Shown here in pieces: positions 49,254-61,170 of a stretch of DNA of 64,000 nucleotides (the first letter of the stretch is position 1; every line of letters starts with the position of its first letter). This DNA is from Craspedostauros australis (Eukaryota; Bacillariophyta; Bacillariophyceae; Mastogloiales; Achnanthaceae), in NCBI GenBank assembly GCA_026770025.1, contig JAMXDE010000003.1, positions 1,302,001 through 1,366,000 of the forward strand. The letters run 5' to 3'. The notes below the pieces were generated by a model. That model saw nothing but the letters and a program-made list of their open reading frames with translations, had not been told where the DNA came from and searched no databases. The position numbers and the translations under genes were made by a program.

Positions 49254-52200
49254 ATGGCACCTAATCCACAGCATATCCACGCTTCCACCGATGGGGACGA
49301 TCGCGACGATACTCTGCACGAGCACAGCGGTAACGATCCCACATTCGGACGCGTCCACCAACCAGAGAGCGGAGTTCACCACGCCTACGCACCGGGAAGG
49401 TCTCCAGGAGACGTCGATGCCCATGGTAATCGTATCAACCCTCACAACGCGATGGGCGGCCTCCAAGCTAGTCCAGCCGGCGCAGCCGAGAAGAAAGTGC
49501 CTCAGGTCAATGGTACCAGCCTTGACGATAACGAGAGCACCCCAGCCAAGTCCAGCTCTAACAGCCTCCTGACTCCGACCAGATCCATGTCACAAGAAGA
49601 TGGATCGACTAAGGATATGGAGGAAGGCAGCACGTTTTCGTCAAAGCACAGCCACGCCTCAAGCGCACCATCGAGCTCGAAGAGCCCAAACCACTTCTCG
49701 TCCATAGGTTCCACGAACTCATCCATCTCTGGCGGCCACATGAACCGGCGCAGCTTCGCCCAACGCAACAGCTCCCCTGAGCACGCGCAGGAAACCAAGT
49801 ACGTGGCCGGAGCCAAGGCTCTGGTGGCTTTGGTGCTCCTCGTAGCCACGGGAGTCACAGCGGGGGTCGTGTACTGGTTTACATCCGACACCGAATCAGG
49901 CGACTTCGAGACAAGGGTGAGTACCATACCAACACAGATACGAAGGTAGAGCAGAAGAGTGTCACGCAGCGCACTGTTGTCGAAAGAGTGACTATGTGGC
50001 CACTACTCTTGGCAGCACGCGTGTTAATCAGCCATGCCGGTTCGGATCTGGGTGTGAATTCCCATCCGATTCGGTTTTCATCTTGCTCGAGTTCACACAT
50101 GCAAATCCTCCTCCTCCATGTTGGTGTGGCGCGAGTAGCTGTATGCGTGACTTGCTGTTCCGGTTCTCGTGCCAAAACTGTCTGATCCACCCGCCTGAAA
50201 CCTCGAATCACAACCTAATCCTGTTCTGCCCTACTCGTATGCGTACTGTGCCTTCTTGATTCTCGCTGACCTGGCCCGAATCTGACGTTGGCTGAAAAAC
50301 AATGCACCCTTCCCACCTTTTCCTTCTCGTCTCCCTATCTCATCTGATACATTCGCTCCACGCCACGCTACTCCACTTAACTTCTGCTCTGCTCTCTTGG
50401 CCGGATCCTTATCTAACCACGGTCGCCGCCTCATCCCGAACAGTTCTTGGACTTTGCCAACCAGATCGTAGAGGTCTCGCAAATGAACGTGAGGAATGTC
50501 TTCGAAACATTCGAAACCGCCAGCATTCAGGTCTCTGCCTATGGCGATGGAACGGACCAGAGCTGGCCCAACATGATCATCCCGCACTTCGAGGCCGAGT
50601 TCGCTCCCATCATCAACCACACGGGGGCGAACTATGTCACGTTGACACCGTTCGTCACATCAGAGCAAAGGGCATCGTACGAGGAGTTCGTTCAAAACTC
50701 ATCTCACATTTGGATCGAACGGGGCAAAGAATACAACCACATTCCACCCGAGACCGAGCTGAATTTCCGCCCAGAAATCTGGGGTCTAGACTTTGTGAAT
50801 GGTGGGAGCTTCGTCTCGCCAGCAGATCAGGCCTTGCTGGCCCCAGCATCGCACATCGCACCATTGGCGAGGCGATACAATCTCATCAACTACGACGGAT
50901 TCGCCTACTCTCACTTCGTGCGAGTGTACCAAGACATGATCGATAACCGCGAAGTCATTCTGTCGGAGGTCCTCAACTTGGATCGTCCGTACCAACAGAA
51001 CAATACAAGCACGTGGCCAGAGAGCTTCATGGCAGCACCTGTCTTCAAGTACACGATGGATCGCGACGGGGAGCAGAATCCAATCGTCGCTGCCATCGTT
51101 GGTGCCATGCCATGGCGCCGTTTCTTCGTCAACCTGGTGCCGGAAGGCATCGAGGGGATCATCCTGGTGGTCAAGAACACGTGCGACCAGTCGTTCAGCT
51201 TCATGATCGAAGGTCCGCGGGTGCAGTACATGGGACCGGTGGACTACCAGCAACACGCGTACGGTGATCTGGAGGTCGAGGCCTCATTCACAGCCTTCCG
51301 GAGCTTGGAGGATTGCCAGTTCTCCATGCACCTCTACCCATCGAAGGCCTTCCGGAAGACGTACGAAACGAAGATCCCGCTCTTCAGCACGCTCGCTACT
51401 GTCGCCATCTTCATCTTGACAACCGGCGTCTTCGTCCTCTACGATTGCCTCGTGGAGAGGCGGCAGCTCAAGGTCGTCACCTCCGCAAACCGTTCGAACG
51501 CCATCATCAGCTCCCTGTTCCCAGACAACGTCCGAGACCGATTGATGCATTCGGGAGATGCAGAAGATCGGGCTGGCGAGCCACCAAAGAAGGACAAGAA
51601 GAGTCCCAAGCACTTCCTCAACCGATACGCGGCTCACATCGCTGATGGCATAGCGGCCCGTTCCGGCTCCTCAGACCACACCCACGAACTGCAAGAACGG
51701 CCGATCGCCGACTTCTTCCCATCTGTGACGGTCCTCTTCGCCGACCTGGCCGGTTTCACGGCTTGGTCCAGCACGCGCGAGCCTGCCGAGGTCTTCACGC
51801 TACTCGAGGCGCTGTACGGCACCTTCGACAAGCTCGCCAGAGGGCTGGGGGTCTTCAAGGTCGAGACCATCGGAGACTGCTACGTTGCCGCATGCGGTCT
51901 TCCCGAACCACGCGCCGATCACGCAGTCGTCATGTTTCGCTTCTCTCGTCATTGCCTCAGCAAGATGAAGCAGCTGGTCACCAAACTATCCGTGAAGCTG
52001 GGGCCAGAAACGGCCGAGCTCAGGATGAGGTTCGGGCTGCATTCAGGCCCGGTCACTGCCGGTGTGCTGCGCGGCGAGAAGTCTCGTTTCCAGCTCTTCG
52101 GAGACACGGTCAACACCGCATCTCGCATGGAGAGCAGCGGAATTGCCGACAAGATCCAGCTGTCGCAGCAGGCAGCTGATGAGCTCGCCCGGTGCGGCAA

Positions 52201-53779
52201 GCAGCACTGGTATACTCCGCGGTCGAAAAAGGTCCATGCCAAGGGCAAAGGCGAGCTCCAGACTTACCTCGGCGTCGAGACGCTCTCGTCACCGTCATCG
52301 AAAGGAGGCAAGACAGCTTCGAAGGCAGCCAACTCTGGTGGTAGAGCTGGGATCGACAAGAGCTCACATAGCGCCCATGGCAAGATCGTGCGGCACAGAA
52401 GTCAACGAGCTGGCCTTTCGCACAGCAGAGCTCTGGCACTAGATGCTGCAAACAAGGACGCCTCCTCCACTTCCATCGTGGGCGACGACTATGATGACGA
52501 CCAGCATGTCACCAATGACGACGACGATGACGTTTTCGGTGATCAAGGCGCTACAGCAAGCCACGAGTACGAGTTCCAGCACCATGTCGAATGGAACATC
52601 GAGACCTTGCAACTTCTTCTCAAGAACATCATCGCGATGAGGCACAGCACGGCAATCGACGCGAATACCATCCGGGGACTTTCCATCACCGAAGAAATCG
52701 ACGGCACAGTTCTGGACGAAGTCAAGGAGATCATCCACTTGCCCAACAAGATGAACAAGTACAAGAGGAACCCCAACGGTGTCCAGTTGCCCACAGCGGC
52801 CCAGGAGCAACTCAGGGATTACGTCCAGACCATCGCCAAGATGTACCATTCCAATCCATTCCACTCCTTCGCCCATGCCAGCCACGTCGTCCAGTCAGTG
52901 CGAAAGCTGCTGTCACGTATCGTGGCGCCGAAGATCGACTGGGAGAAGGCCAGCACCGACTACCAGCAGTACGACCAGAAGGCGATGCACGACTTCACCT
53001 TCGGCATCACCTCGGACCCGATCACGCAGTTCGCGTGTATCTTCGCGGCCCTGATCCACGACGTTGATCATGCCGGAGTCCCCAACACGACCCTGATCAA
53101 GGAGAAACGCGAGATCGCGGTGCACTACAAGAACAAGTCGGTGGCAGAACAGAATAGCATCGACCTGGGGTGGAGCCTGCTGTTCGAACCTCGCTACGCA
53201 GACCTGCGAGCCTGCATCTACAGCAACCAGCACGAGCTCGACCGCTTCCGCCAGCTGGTCGTAAACTCCATCATCGCGACGGACATCATGGACGGCGACC
53301 AAAAGCAGATGCGCAATGCTCGCTGGCACAAGGCATTCTTCGAGAACGGCGGCAACGCCCAGGCTCACGCTCACACCGCAATCAACGCCTCGAGGTTCCA
53401 TTTGGCACCACAGGGACACACCCAGGTGAACCGCAAGGCAACGATCGTCATCGAGCACATCATCCAGGCATCTGACATCGCCCACACCATGCAGCACTGG
53501 CACATCTACCTCAAGTGGAATGAGAAGCTGTTCGACGAGATCTACAAAGCTCACCTTGCCGGCAGAGTCGACAAGGATCCGTCAGATAACTGGTACGAGG
53601 GCGAATTGGGTTTCTACGACAACTACATCATCCCGCTGGCCAAAAAGCTGAAGGAATGCGGGGTGTTCGGAGTGTCGTCGGACGAGTACCTTAACTACGC
53701 CCAGGCCAACCGGATGGAATGGGCGATGAGAGGCCAGGAGGTGGTGAAGGGCTACCTCGCAAAGTACGACCGATCCTAG
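49254..53779 (+). CDS. Receptor guanylate cyclase-phosphodiesterase fusion 1
   Basis: Two exons, 49254-49916 and 50444-53779, joined in phase 0, giving 1332 residues. Order: Ser-rich cytosolic tail (1-188), TM1 (~189-209), a ~320-residue extracellular domain beginning FLDFANQIVEVSQMN, TM2 (~534-558, IFILTTGVFVLY), class III nucleotide cyclase (~645-830), acidic linker, class I PDE (~1000-1310). Cyclase: metal Asp in VLFADLAGFT and ETIGDCYV, Asn/Arg in FGDTVNTASRMES. Glu in KVETIGD is the guanine-recognising form, favouring GTP, although the partner Cys position is Gln (FQLFGD). PDE: FHSFAHASH, HDVDHAGVPN and SDIAHTMQHW supply the metal site. One polypeptide can therefore both make and destroy a cyclic nucleotide, probably cGMP, under control of an external signal. 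GC-PDE receptors of this kind have been linked to pheromone signalling in pennate diatoms. Its paralogue follows 2 kb downstream. Confidence 0.92.
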
Positions 53780-54513
53780 GACCGGTGGATGGGCACGAAG
53801 CGCGTAGCGTGGGGAAAGCACGTATGAGTATGGGAGGTGGGGAAACTTCGACAAGGAAATGCACCAAGAGACATGCTCGGAGGCAGGGTCTGTTGGATTG
53901 GCCATCGGAGGTTATGTGCATTAAAGTATGAATACAAGTGTTGCTTGCATTATTCATACATACGCTTAGGTCGTATGCATTTGGATACGAGTTGAATAGT
54001 GCGCGGGTGGTTGGTACGGATACAAGCACTCCAGAGTACCTCGGGTGCGAGGCAGTTGGAAACGAAAGCAGCAGCTGTTCTGTCCTATCGTTCTGCTCTT
54101 CCGTTCTCGCATCACCAACTTGATCTTATGGATTGCAGCACCTACTTTACGAGTGGGTCACTGAGGACCGAAAGAGCCTCATACTCCTTCGCTCCTTTGC
54201 GCCACCAAGCCTCGTTGATGAGCAAAGGAAACGGAAACGATGGTCATCGTTGCAGAATGTAGTCGAGGATGATTCCAATCCAGGAAAGTACGATCTCAGA
54301 TATGATTCGGGAACGTGAAAGCTGAGCAGTAAAGTTGAATCAATATGCATCTTTCCATGGACAGCACCACCAAATGCGATGTCATGCAATGCATTGCAGC
54401 AACTCTGCCTTTCCGGGAGCACAATTGTGCTGTTCCCACGACAGATGATGAGGAAGATGCATCAAGGACGGCAAAATCAAACATCTCGGTGGTTTGGGGT
54501 ATCGTCAACAACG

Positions 54514-54540
54514 AAAACAACAACAACAACAACAACAACA
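54514..54540. repeat. (AAC)n microsatellite
   Basis: About nine AAC triplets in non-coding sequence. Confidence 0.9.
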
Positions 54541-55180
54541 GCGCTTCTGTAGCCGTGGCAGCCGTGTACTCGTTCCGTTTCCTGGAAGGATGAGGTTTGC
54601 TATGCCACAATTGACGTTTTGTTGGGGACTACTCGTATGACAGTTCTGCGGACACGCCTTGGGCTCTTTTTGGTGCATCACCAGGCAAAAGTTAAACGAC
54701 CAGGCATGCCCTGAGAGTTTTGCGTGCGCGATCCGCGAGAGGTTTCTGCGAAGGGGAATATGAACCCTTGGTGTCTTTGTTCGCCACGTGGCTCTGTGCA
54801 TCCCGATTGGAGAACCCTGCCAAACCAAAGCGCATGTGGATGACGCGCGAGGGGGGTTATGCGGTTTGTGCCAACACCAACACGCCACAATGAGGCTTTG
54901 AAATCAACCAAGAACACAATAACTGCGATCTGTCCACGCGCTTCTCCAGGCAAATACGACCAAGGAAGGAAACAAGCGATTTTGCCTTCACAACCACGGA
55001 CACCGGTACTCGTTGTACTCGTGTTGGGGAGACAACTACCAGAGCGAAAACAGAAGACAAAGCCACACAGCAGATGGAGGTGGACTAATTCTAATTCCTG
55101 GTTGGTTCATCGATTTTGAACACAAACTCAAACGCGCGCGCACACGTGTGATCTGCGCTGGTTGCGGTCTTTGGCGTGGC

Positions 55181-55235
55181 CACACAGCATTCACACACAG
55201 CATTCACACACAACATTCACACACAACATTCACAC
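55181..55235. repeat. 13-bp tandem repeat
   Basis: Four copies of a CACACAGCATTCA-type unit (two with GCATT, two with ACATT), about 560 bp upstream of the second GC-PDE start. Confidence 0.85.
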
Positions 55236-55792
55236 TCGCCCTCGCGAGAGTCACAACCTGCATGAGGATCGCTCACCTCCGACGACACAACACAACACAA
55301 TTCGAACGAGAACAATCTCAAATCGACACCGACAACAGTTCCAACACCAACACCAACACCAACGCAACCACGGAGAGTCCCCATCTTCACATACCCTTAT
55401 AATTATCACAGAAACAGGAAGGATCATCACAGTAAGACCAATCAGGTTTCCAAGGATTGCATCACGTTGCGCCTCACACAAGTCCAACCTCCAGCGCATC
55501 CATTGCATCATCAACGCAACCTGGCTGCGGAAGACCTCATCTTCCAAGACGAAGCACCCTTTGGCTTTGTTGCCAGTCCGCGCAACGCAACACTCGCAGA
55601 AACGTGGGCCCACCAACAGCACTATTCCCTGAACCACACAGCTCACACACTGCGCAGGTGGAGGCGCTCGGAGAGAAGCAAGGCTGCGGTGACATCGTGC
55701 CACTACGCATACAAGTACTCGTACTCGTACGTTGACAGAACTTCCACGCAGCAACCAGCGCAACATTCTCCAACCCAACCCCTGCCATCACC

Positions 55793-58700
55793 ATGAGCAG
55801 TTTCAGCTTCGATTCGATGGAATCATCCCCCGGAACCAAGAGCAAAGCCGACAGCAAATGCAACAGCAACTTCAAGGACGAATACGGCCAAAGCAAGCAC
55901 AGAAACAGCGGCGGCGGACGCCTCGATTCAACTTGCCCGATTTCAATGGAATCCATCACATCAGAAGCAATTGGCACCAACAGTGTCGATGGCAACAGCT
56001 CTCGAAGCAACAACAGCAACAGGAGCGGCAAGCTCATGTCATCACGGAGCGCACGAAAGACAACGGGCGACGATTTTGCCAGGAAGGAAACGAAGTACCT
56101 CACATTCTCGAAAGGGCTGGTGTTCTTGGTACTGTGCATCGCGGCCGTCCTCAGCGCATACGGCGTGTACCGAGCATCAGCATCGGACGATGAAGAGGCG
56201 TACGAAACGAGGGTGAGTGCTGATGGAGTTACGAGCGCGGAGCATGATGCGATGCGCATCAGCAGCTCCTGTTGATTTGGAATCCGTTGGTCGCCCATGA
56301 CCGATGCCACGATGGTTGTCATGACAATTCGCATTTGGGTCATTGCCTTTGTCAATTCACCGATCGTGTTGGAACCATCACTCGGAGCAAAAGTGTCGTT
56401 GATCTTGAGGCCCCTGCAGAATTGGACTTGTTCAAAGCCGCAATTCCTGTTTTGGTGACGCTCGTGTGAAGTCTGTTGGGTTCGTTGTCGTGTCCTTGGC
56501 AGCTTATTTCTTTGTTTCACCAACGCCATTTCTTGCTGAGTGATCACAAACGGCACAAGAAACGGGCTTTAAAATCTGTCTTTTTTGCTTCCAATCGAAT
56601 TCGCCGCAGGACGGTTCATTCGTTCCCAATAACCGTTTTGTCAACGCAAACGAATCTCACAACTTCTCCATTGCTGCATCATTCTTCGGACCAAATCGCA
56701 ACCGCAACGCGACATACTTCGTCACCCATCATCCATCACGGTACTTTTGCATATCTCTCTGCGATATAAACATGAACAACATCAACAGTTCAATGACTTC
56801 GCCAATGAGATCATCGCCGTGTCCAAGCTCAATGCAGAAGCAGTCGTCCAGGCCTACGAGACGATGAGCCTGCACATCACGGCTGCATCGGATGTCGAAG
56901 CGTGGCCCTCAGTGATTGTGGCAGGATTTGAAGGTCTTTCCCGAGACATGATGGACTTCACGGAGACTCGATTCGTCGGTCTGACGCAGCTGGTTCCTAT
57001 TGACGAGAGAGACGAGTTCGAGCAGTTTCAGCTGAACAATCGAGAGTGGATAGAGGATGCCGTCAAGTTCTCTCACGAGGGCGACTCTGCCACAACGATC
57101 CAAGCGGCACTTGATACTGTCGACTCTTCCATAACCCCGTACATCTTCGATCGACACGATGAAACCAATGTGCCTGAACGAGCAGCCAAAACAGCCACTC
57201 TGAGAACCGGCAATATCAATGGCAACAGCAACGGAGAGGAGATGGAATACTTCCTACCGTTGGCACAGATATCACCAATCCTCCAGCAAGCACCATCCGT
57301 GAATTTCAACGTGTTGGATCGGCCATACCTAGCCATTGAACACGAACGCGTCAAGGCCATCAGAGCAACTGTGCTTTCCAACTTCACGCTCAGCAACGAA
57401 CAAGAAGTTACGGCCGATCGTCGGACATGGCCCTCAAGCACAATGGCCACGCCCATTTGGCGCACGCTCAAGTTCAGCAAAGACGAGCAAAGCGTCGGTG
57501 ACATGGTGGGGATGATCACGGGTGACATGCCGTGGCATGGGTACTTCCATGATCTCATCCCGGAGGGTATCGACGGAGTTTACCTGGTGGTGCGTAGCAC
57601 GTGCGGCGGCGTCATCACGTTTCGAATCGATGGACCGGAAGTAACCTTCCTGGGCAACGGTGATCTGCATGTTTCGGAGGATGACCTGGAGGTGATGTCA
57701 GACTTTGACCGTTTCGGGACTTTGGAAGCATGCCAGTACACACTCCATCTCCATCCCACGAAGGCGTTCCATTCGCGGTATCACACCAACCAACCGATCA
57801 TCAACACCATCACGGTCGTCCTGACCTTCGTGTTGACGACCTTCGTGTTCATTCTGTACGATATCATGGTGGAGAGCCGGCAATCGAAGGTGATGAAGAT
57901 CGCAACGCGGTCCAGCACAATCGTGAACTCCCTGTTCCCGGACAACGTGCGAGACCGGCTCATGAATGAGGACGGCAGCGACGAGGGCAACTCGGAGCAA
58001 AGACGCAAGAGCGGTGCAAGTCAAGCACTTGCGGCTTTTGGTGGCACTAGTGCCGCCGCAGATCAGGTGGTGGGGATGCAAGCCGGTGGAGATCAGATTC
58101 GATCGGGACCACCCTTCAAGGCCAAGCCAATCGCGGACCTGTTTCCCCAAGTCACCGTCCTGTTTGCTGATATCGTGGGGTTCACGGGTAAGTCATGGTC
58201 TGACGACTGCAAGTCTGGAAGGCGGTATGGGCATACCTCTCTGGCTCTCATGCCCAGAGCCTTCGTCGTTGTAATCTGATAGCGCTGTCCGCCCGCGGAG
58301 TATCCTTTGTCCAGGACTTCATGCTCAACATTATACTCACCAACTGCCATCTATCGCTTGCAAATGCCCTCTCATACGTCCCAACCACCCAACAGCGTGG
58401 GCAAGCATCCGAGAACCTTCCCAAGTATTCGAGCTGCTGGAAACAGTGTACAATTCCTTCGACCGCATGGCTCGCCGGCTGGGCGTGTTCAAGGTGGAGA
58501 CCATCGGCGACTGCTATGTCGCGGCGACTGGGCTTCCCGAACAACGAGCAGACCATGCCGTCGTGATGGCACGCTTCGCGAAGGGTTGTTTGATCAAGCT
58601 CCAATCGGTCCTCCATGAATTGTGCATGACACTCGGCCCAGGCACGAAAGATCTGTCGATACGAATCGGCCTCCATTCTGGACCCGTCACGGCCGGAGTG

Positions 58701-60557
58701 CTGCGCGGCGATAAGTCGCGATTCCAGCTCTTTGGTGACACAGTCAACACGGCCGCCAGGATGGAGCAAACCGGCAAGCCGGGTGAAATCCACATCTCCC
58801 AAGAGACTGCGGATGCGCTGGTCACGTCCGGCAAAACGGACTGGGTGATCCCAAGAAGGGATGCCATCGTCGCCAAAGGGAAGGGGACACTCAGCACATT
58901 CTGGGTGCAAACGCCTGCAAGGAACCCGATTACGGAGGACACTTGGAGCAGCAATTCCAATTCTGCTCACGCTCAGCAGCACCGGCGCGATGAGGCTGTC
59001 GCTGATAGCGATGGCGGGGATGAGTCAGGAAGCTATTGTCATGGTGCCACGGTCGATGCCGATAGCGACAGCGATGGCTTTGCCAGAGTTGGTAGTGTCG
59101 GCGAGGTGCGCGAGAAGAATTTGGAGGAGCACGCCGGGACAGGCGCGACGGAAACGGAAAAGTACGACAGCATCATCGAAGAGGCCGCATCACAGGCGCC
59201 TGCCACGAAGAAGCCATCGTCACAACGGCGCAGACGATCGCGCTTGCATACACAGGTATCTTTGATGGAGTTGGAGATCCAGTGGAACGTTGATGCGCTG
59301 CTGACCATGCTGAAACGGATCGTCGCGATGCGTCCGCCTGCTGATGATCAAAAGGATGGCCGTCGCAGCACTCACCCGGGGTCATCAGATGGAGGCACTC
59401 CCAGATGGCAACCAACCGTCGCAGGAACCCCGTTCGATGAATTGGAGGAAGCCATCGAATTTCCAAGCGAGACATCGCAGTACCTGCGCGACCCGGCCAC
59501 CATCCAGCTGGATGGCAAGGTCCGAGAACAGGTGGAAGACTTCGTGCGCCAAATCGCCAGCATGTACCGTGACAATCCATTCCACAACTTCTCCCATGCC
59601 AGCCACGTCGTCCAATCCACGATGAAGCTGCTGTCACGCGTCGTGACGAAGGACACCATCGACTACAAGGCCATGCAGTACAAGAAGGAACAGTCCGATC
59701 AGATGCTGCATGCATTCACGTACGGCATCACGTCCGATCCCATCACGCAATTCAGCTGCGTCCTGGCTGCGTTGATCCATGACATCGATCATCATGGCGT
59801 TCCCAATTCGCAGCTTGTGAAGGAGAACACCCGCGTGGCACAGACCTACAACAACAAGAGCGTGGCGGAGCAGAATTCATTGGACTTGGCATGGGACTTG
59901 CTGATGGATGAGAGTTACAGTGATTTCCGGGATTGCATCTACATGGACGACCACGAGCTGAATCATTTCCGACAGCTGATGGTGAACATGGTGCTCGCCA
60001 CCGATATCATGGACAAGGAGCTGGGATCCGTGCGCAAGGCGCGCTGGATAAAGTCGTTCGACCAACGACGATCGCTGCATGCCAACATCAATCGGAGATC
60101 GTTGGAGATCATGGGTGGCCTGGAATCTCTGTCTAGCGGGGTGAGCCAGGACGAGGCAGCTGAAGCGGCAATGCCACCGGTGGACCAGATCGCAGTCAAT
60201 CGCATGGCGACCATCGTGATCGAACATCTGATCCAGGCATCGGACGTCGCCCACACGATGCAGCACTGGCACATCTATTTGAAATGGAACGAACGGTTGT
60301 TCCATGAGATGTACCGCGCGTATCAGGAAGGTAGGTCCGAGACGGACCCGTTGCTGGGATGGTACCAAGGTGAGTTGTCGTTCTTCGATTTCTACATCAT
60401 CCCGCTTGCCAAAAAGCTGAGGGAATGCGGCGTCTTCGGCGTGAGTTCTGATGAGTACCTCAACTACGCTCTCGCCAACCGTCGCGAATGGGAATCGAGG
60501 GGAGAAGAGACGGTCCAGACGTACTTGGGGAAGTACAGGGGCGAAATCAAGCGGTAG
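55793..60557 (+). CDS. Receptor guanylate cyclase-phosphodiesterase fusion 2
   Basis: Three exons, 55793-56212, 56789-58187 and 58396-60557, in consistent phase, giving 1326 residues. The architecture matches the upstream paralogue: short Ser-rich tail, TM1 (~108-128), extracellular domain starting FNDFANEIIAVSKLN, TM2 (~477-501, VLTTFVFILYD), cyclase from ~595, PDE to the C terminus. The second intron splits the cyclase inside VLFADIVGFT-AWAS, a position where gene 1 has none. Cyclase keeps both metal Asp, Glu in KVETIGD, Gln in FQLFGD, and Asn/Arg in TVNTAARME. PDE motifs are FHNFSHASH (~1003), HDIDHHGVPN (~1068) and SDVAHTMQHW. The first exon corresponds in position and phase to that of gene 1. 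The linker between cyclase and PDE differs strongly, which would allow different regulation. Confidence 0.92.
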
Positions 60558-60955
60558 GCAGCAGCTATCCGTTTTACCGTAGGATGGCATTCAATTCATA
60601 GGGCGTTCACTTTAGACTCCACATTATAGTAGAATGCTCTACTCTGTTCTTACCTTACTCATTCACTCGACATTGAATCGATCTGGAGTCTGGTGGAGAT
60701 CACGGAAGGCCACACGATGCGATCTAGCCGTCTCTCTACGTTGGAGAGAGAGTCTATGACACCGAAACTTCCCACCAAAAACGCAGACACAACAAGAATC
60801 CGCATCCGTATCTTTGCGAAACTGGCGGGAACGGTTGGAAGAAGAGGAAGAGATCGTGGGGGTCGCGGGTTTGGAAGCGTTCGCGTGGGGCTTGCTGTGG
60901 TTGGGGTTCACATCACATCGCATCACTTGGCGCGTGTTGGTTGATCGCATCGGAA

Positions 60956-60995
<40 letters not shown>

Positions 60996-61170
60996 GTGGT
61001 GGCCGCTTGTTTCAGCCGCTGCTTTTGGCTCTCTTGATGCGCCAGAGTTGACACTCATGTCCATGGCAATACCGCGTTCGCACGACTTTGGATGCCGTTG
61101 ACGAGGGATCAACGATACCACGATACATCAGAATACGCTGAACATCACCGTGTTCGGAACGAGTGGAGGG
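60558..61170. other. Intergenic region with (GTTGTC)n
   Basis: About 610 bp between tandem plus-strand genes, with a hexanucleotide (GTTGTC)n run at 60957-60994. An upstream exon of the LRR-like gene cannot be excluded. Confidence 0.5.

Larger units (their letters stand above)
53780..55792. other. Intergenic region between the two GC-PDE genes
   Basis: About 2 kb containing an (AAC)n run and a 13-bp tandem repeat. No gene is supported. It should hold the first gene's 3' end and the second gene's promoter. Confidence 0.6.
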
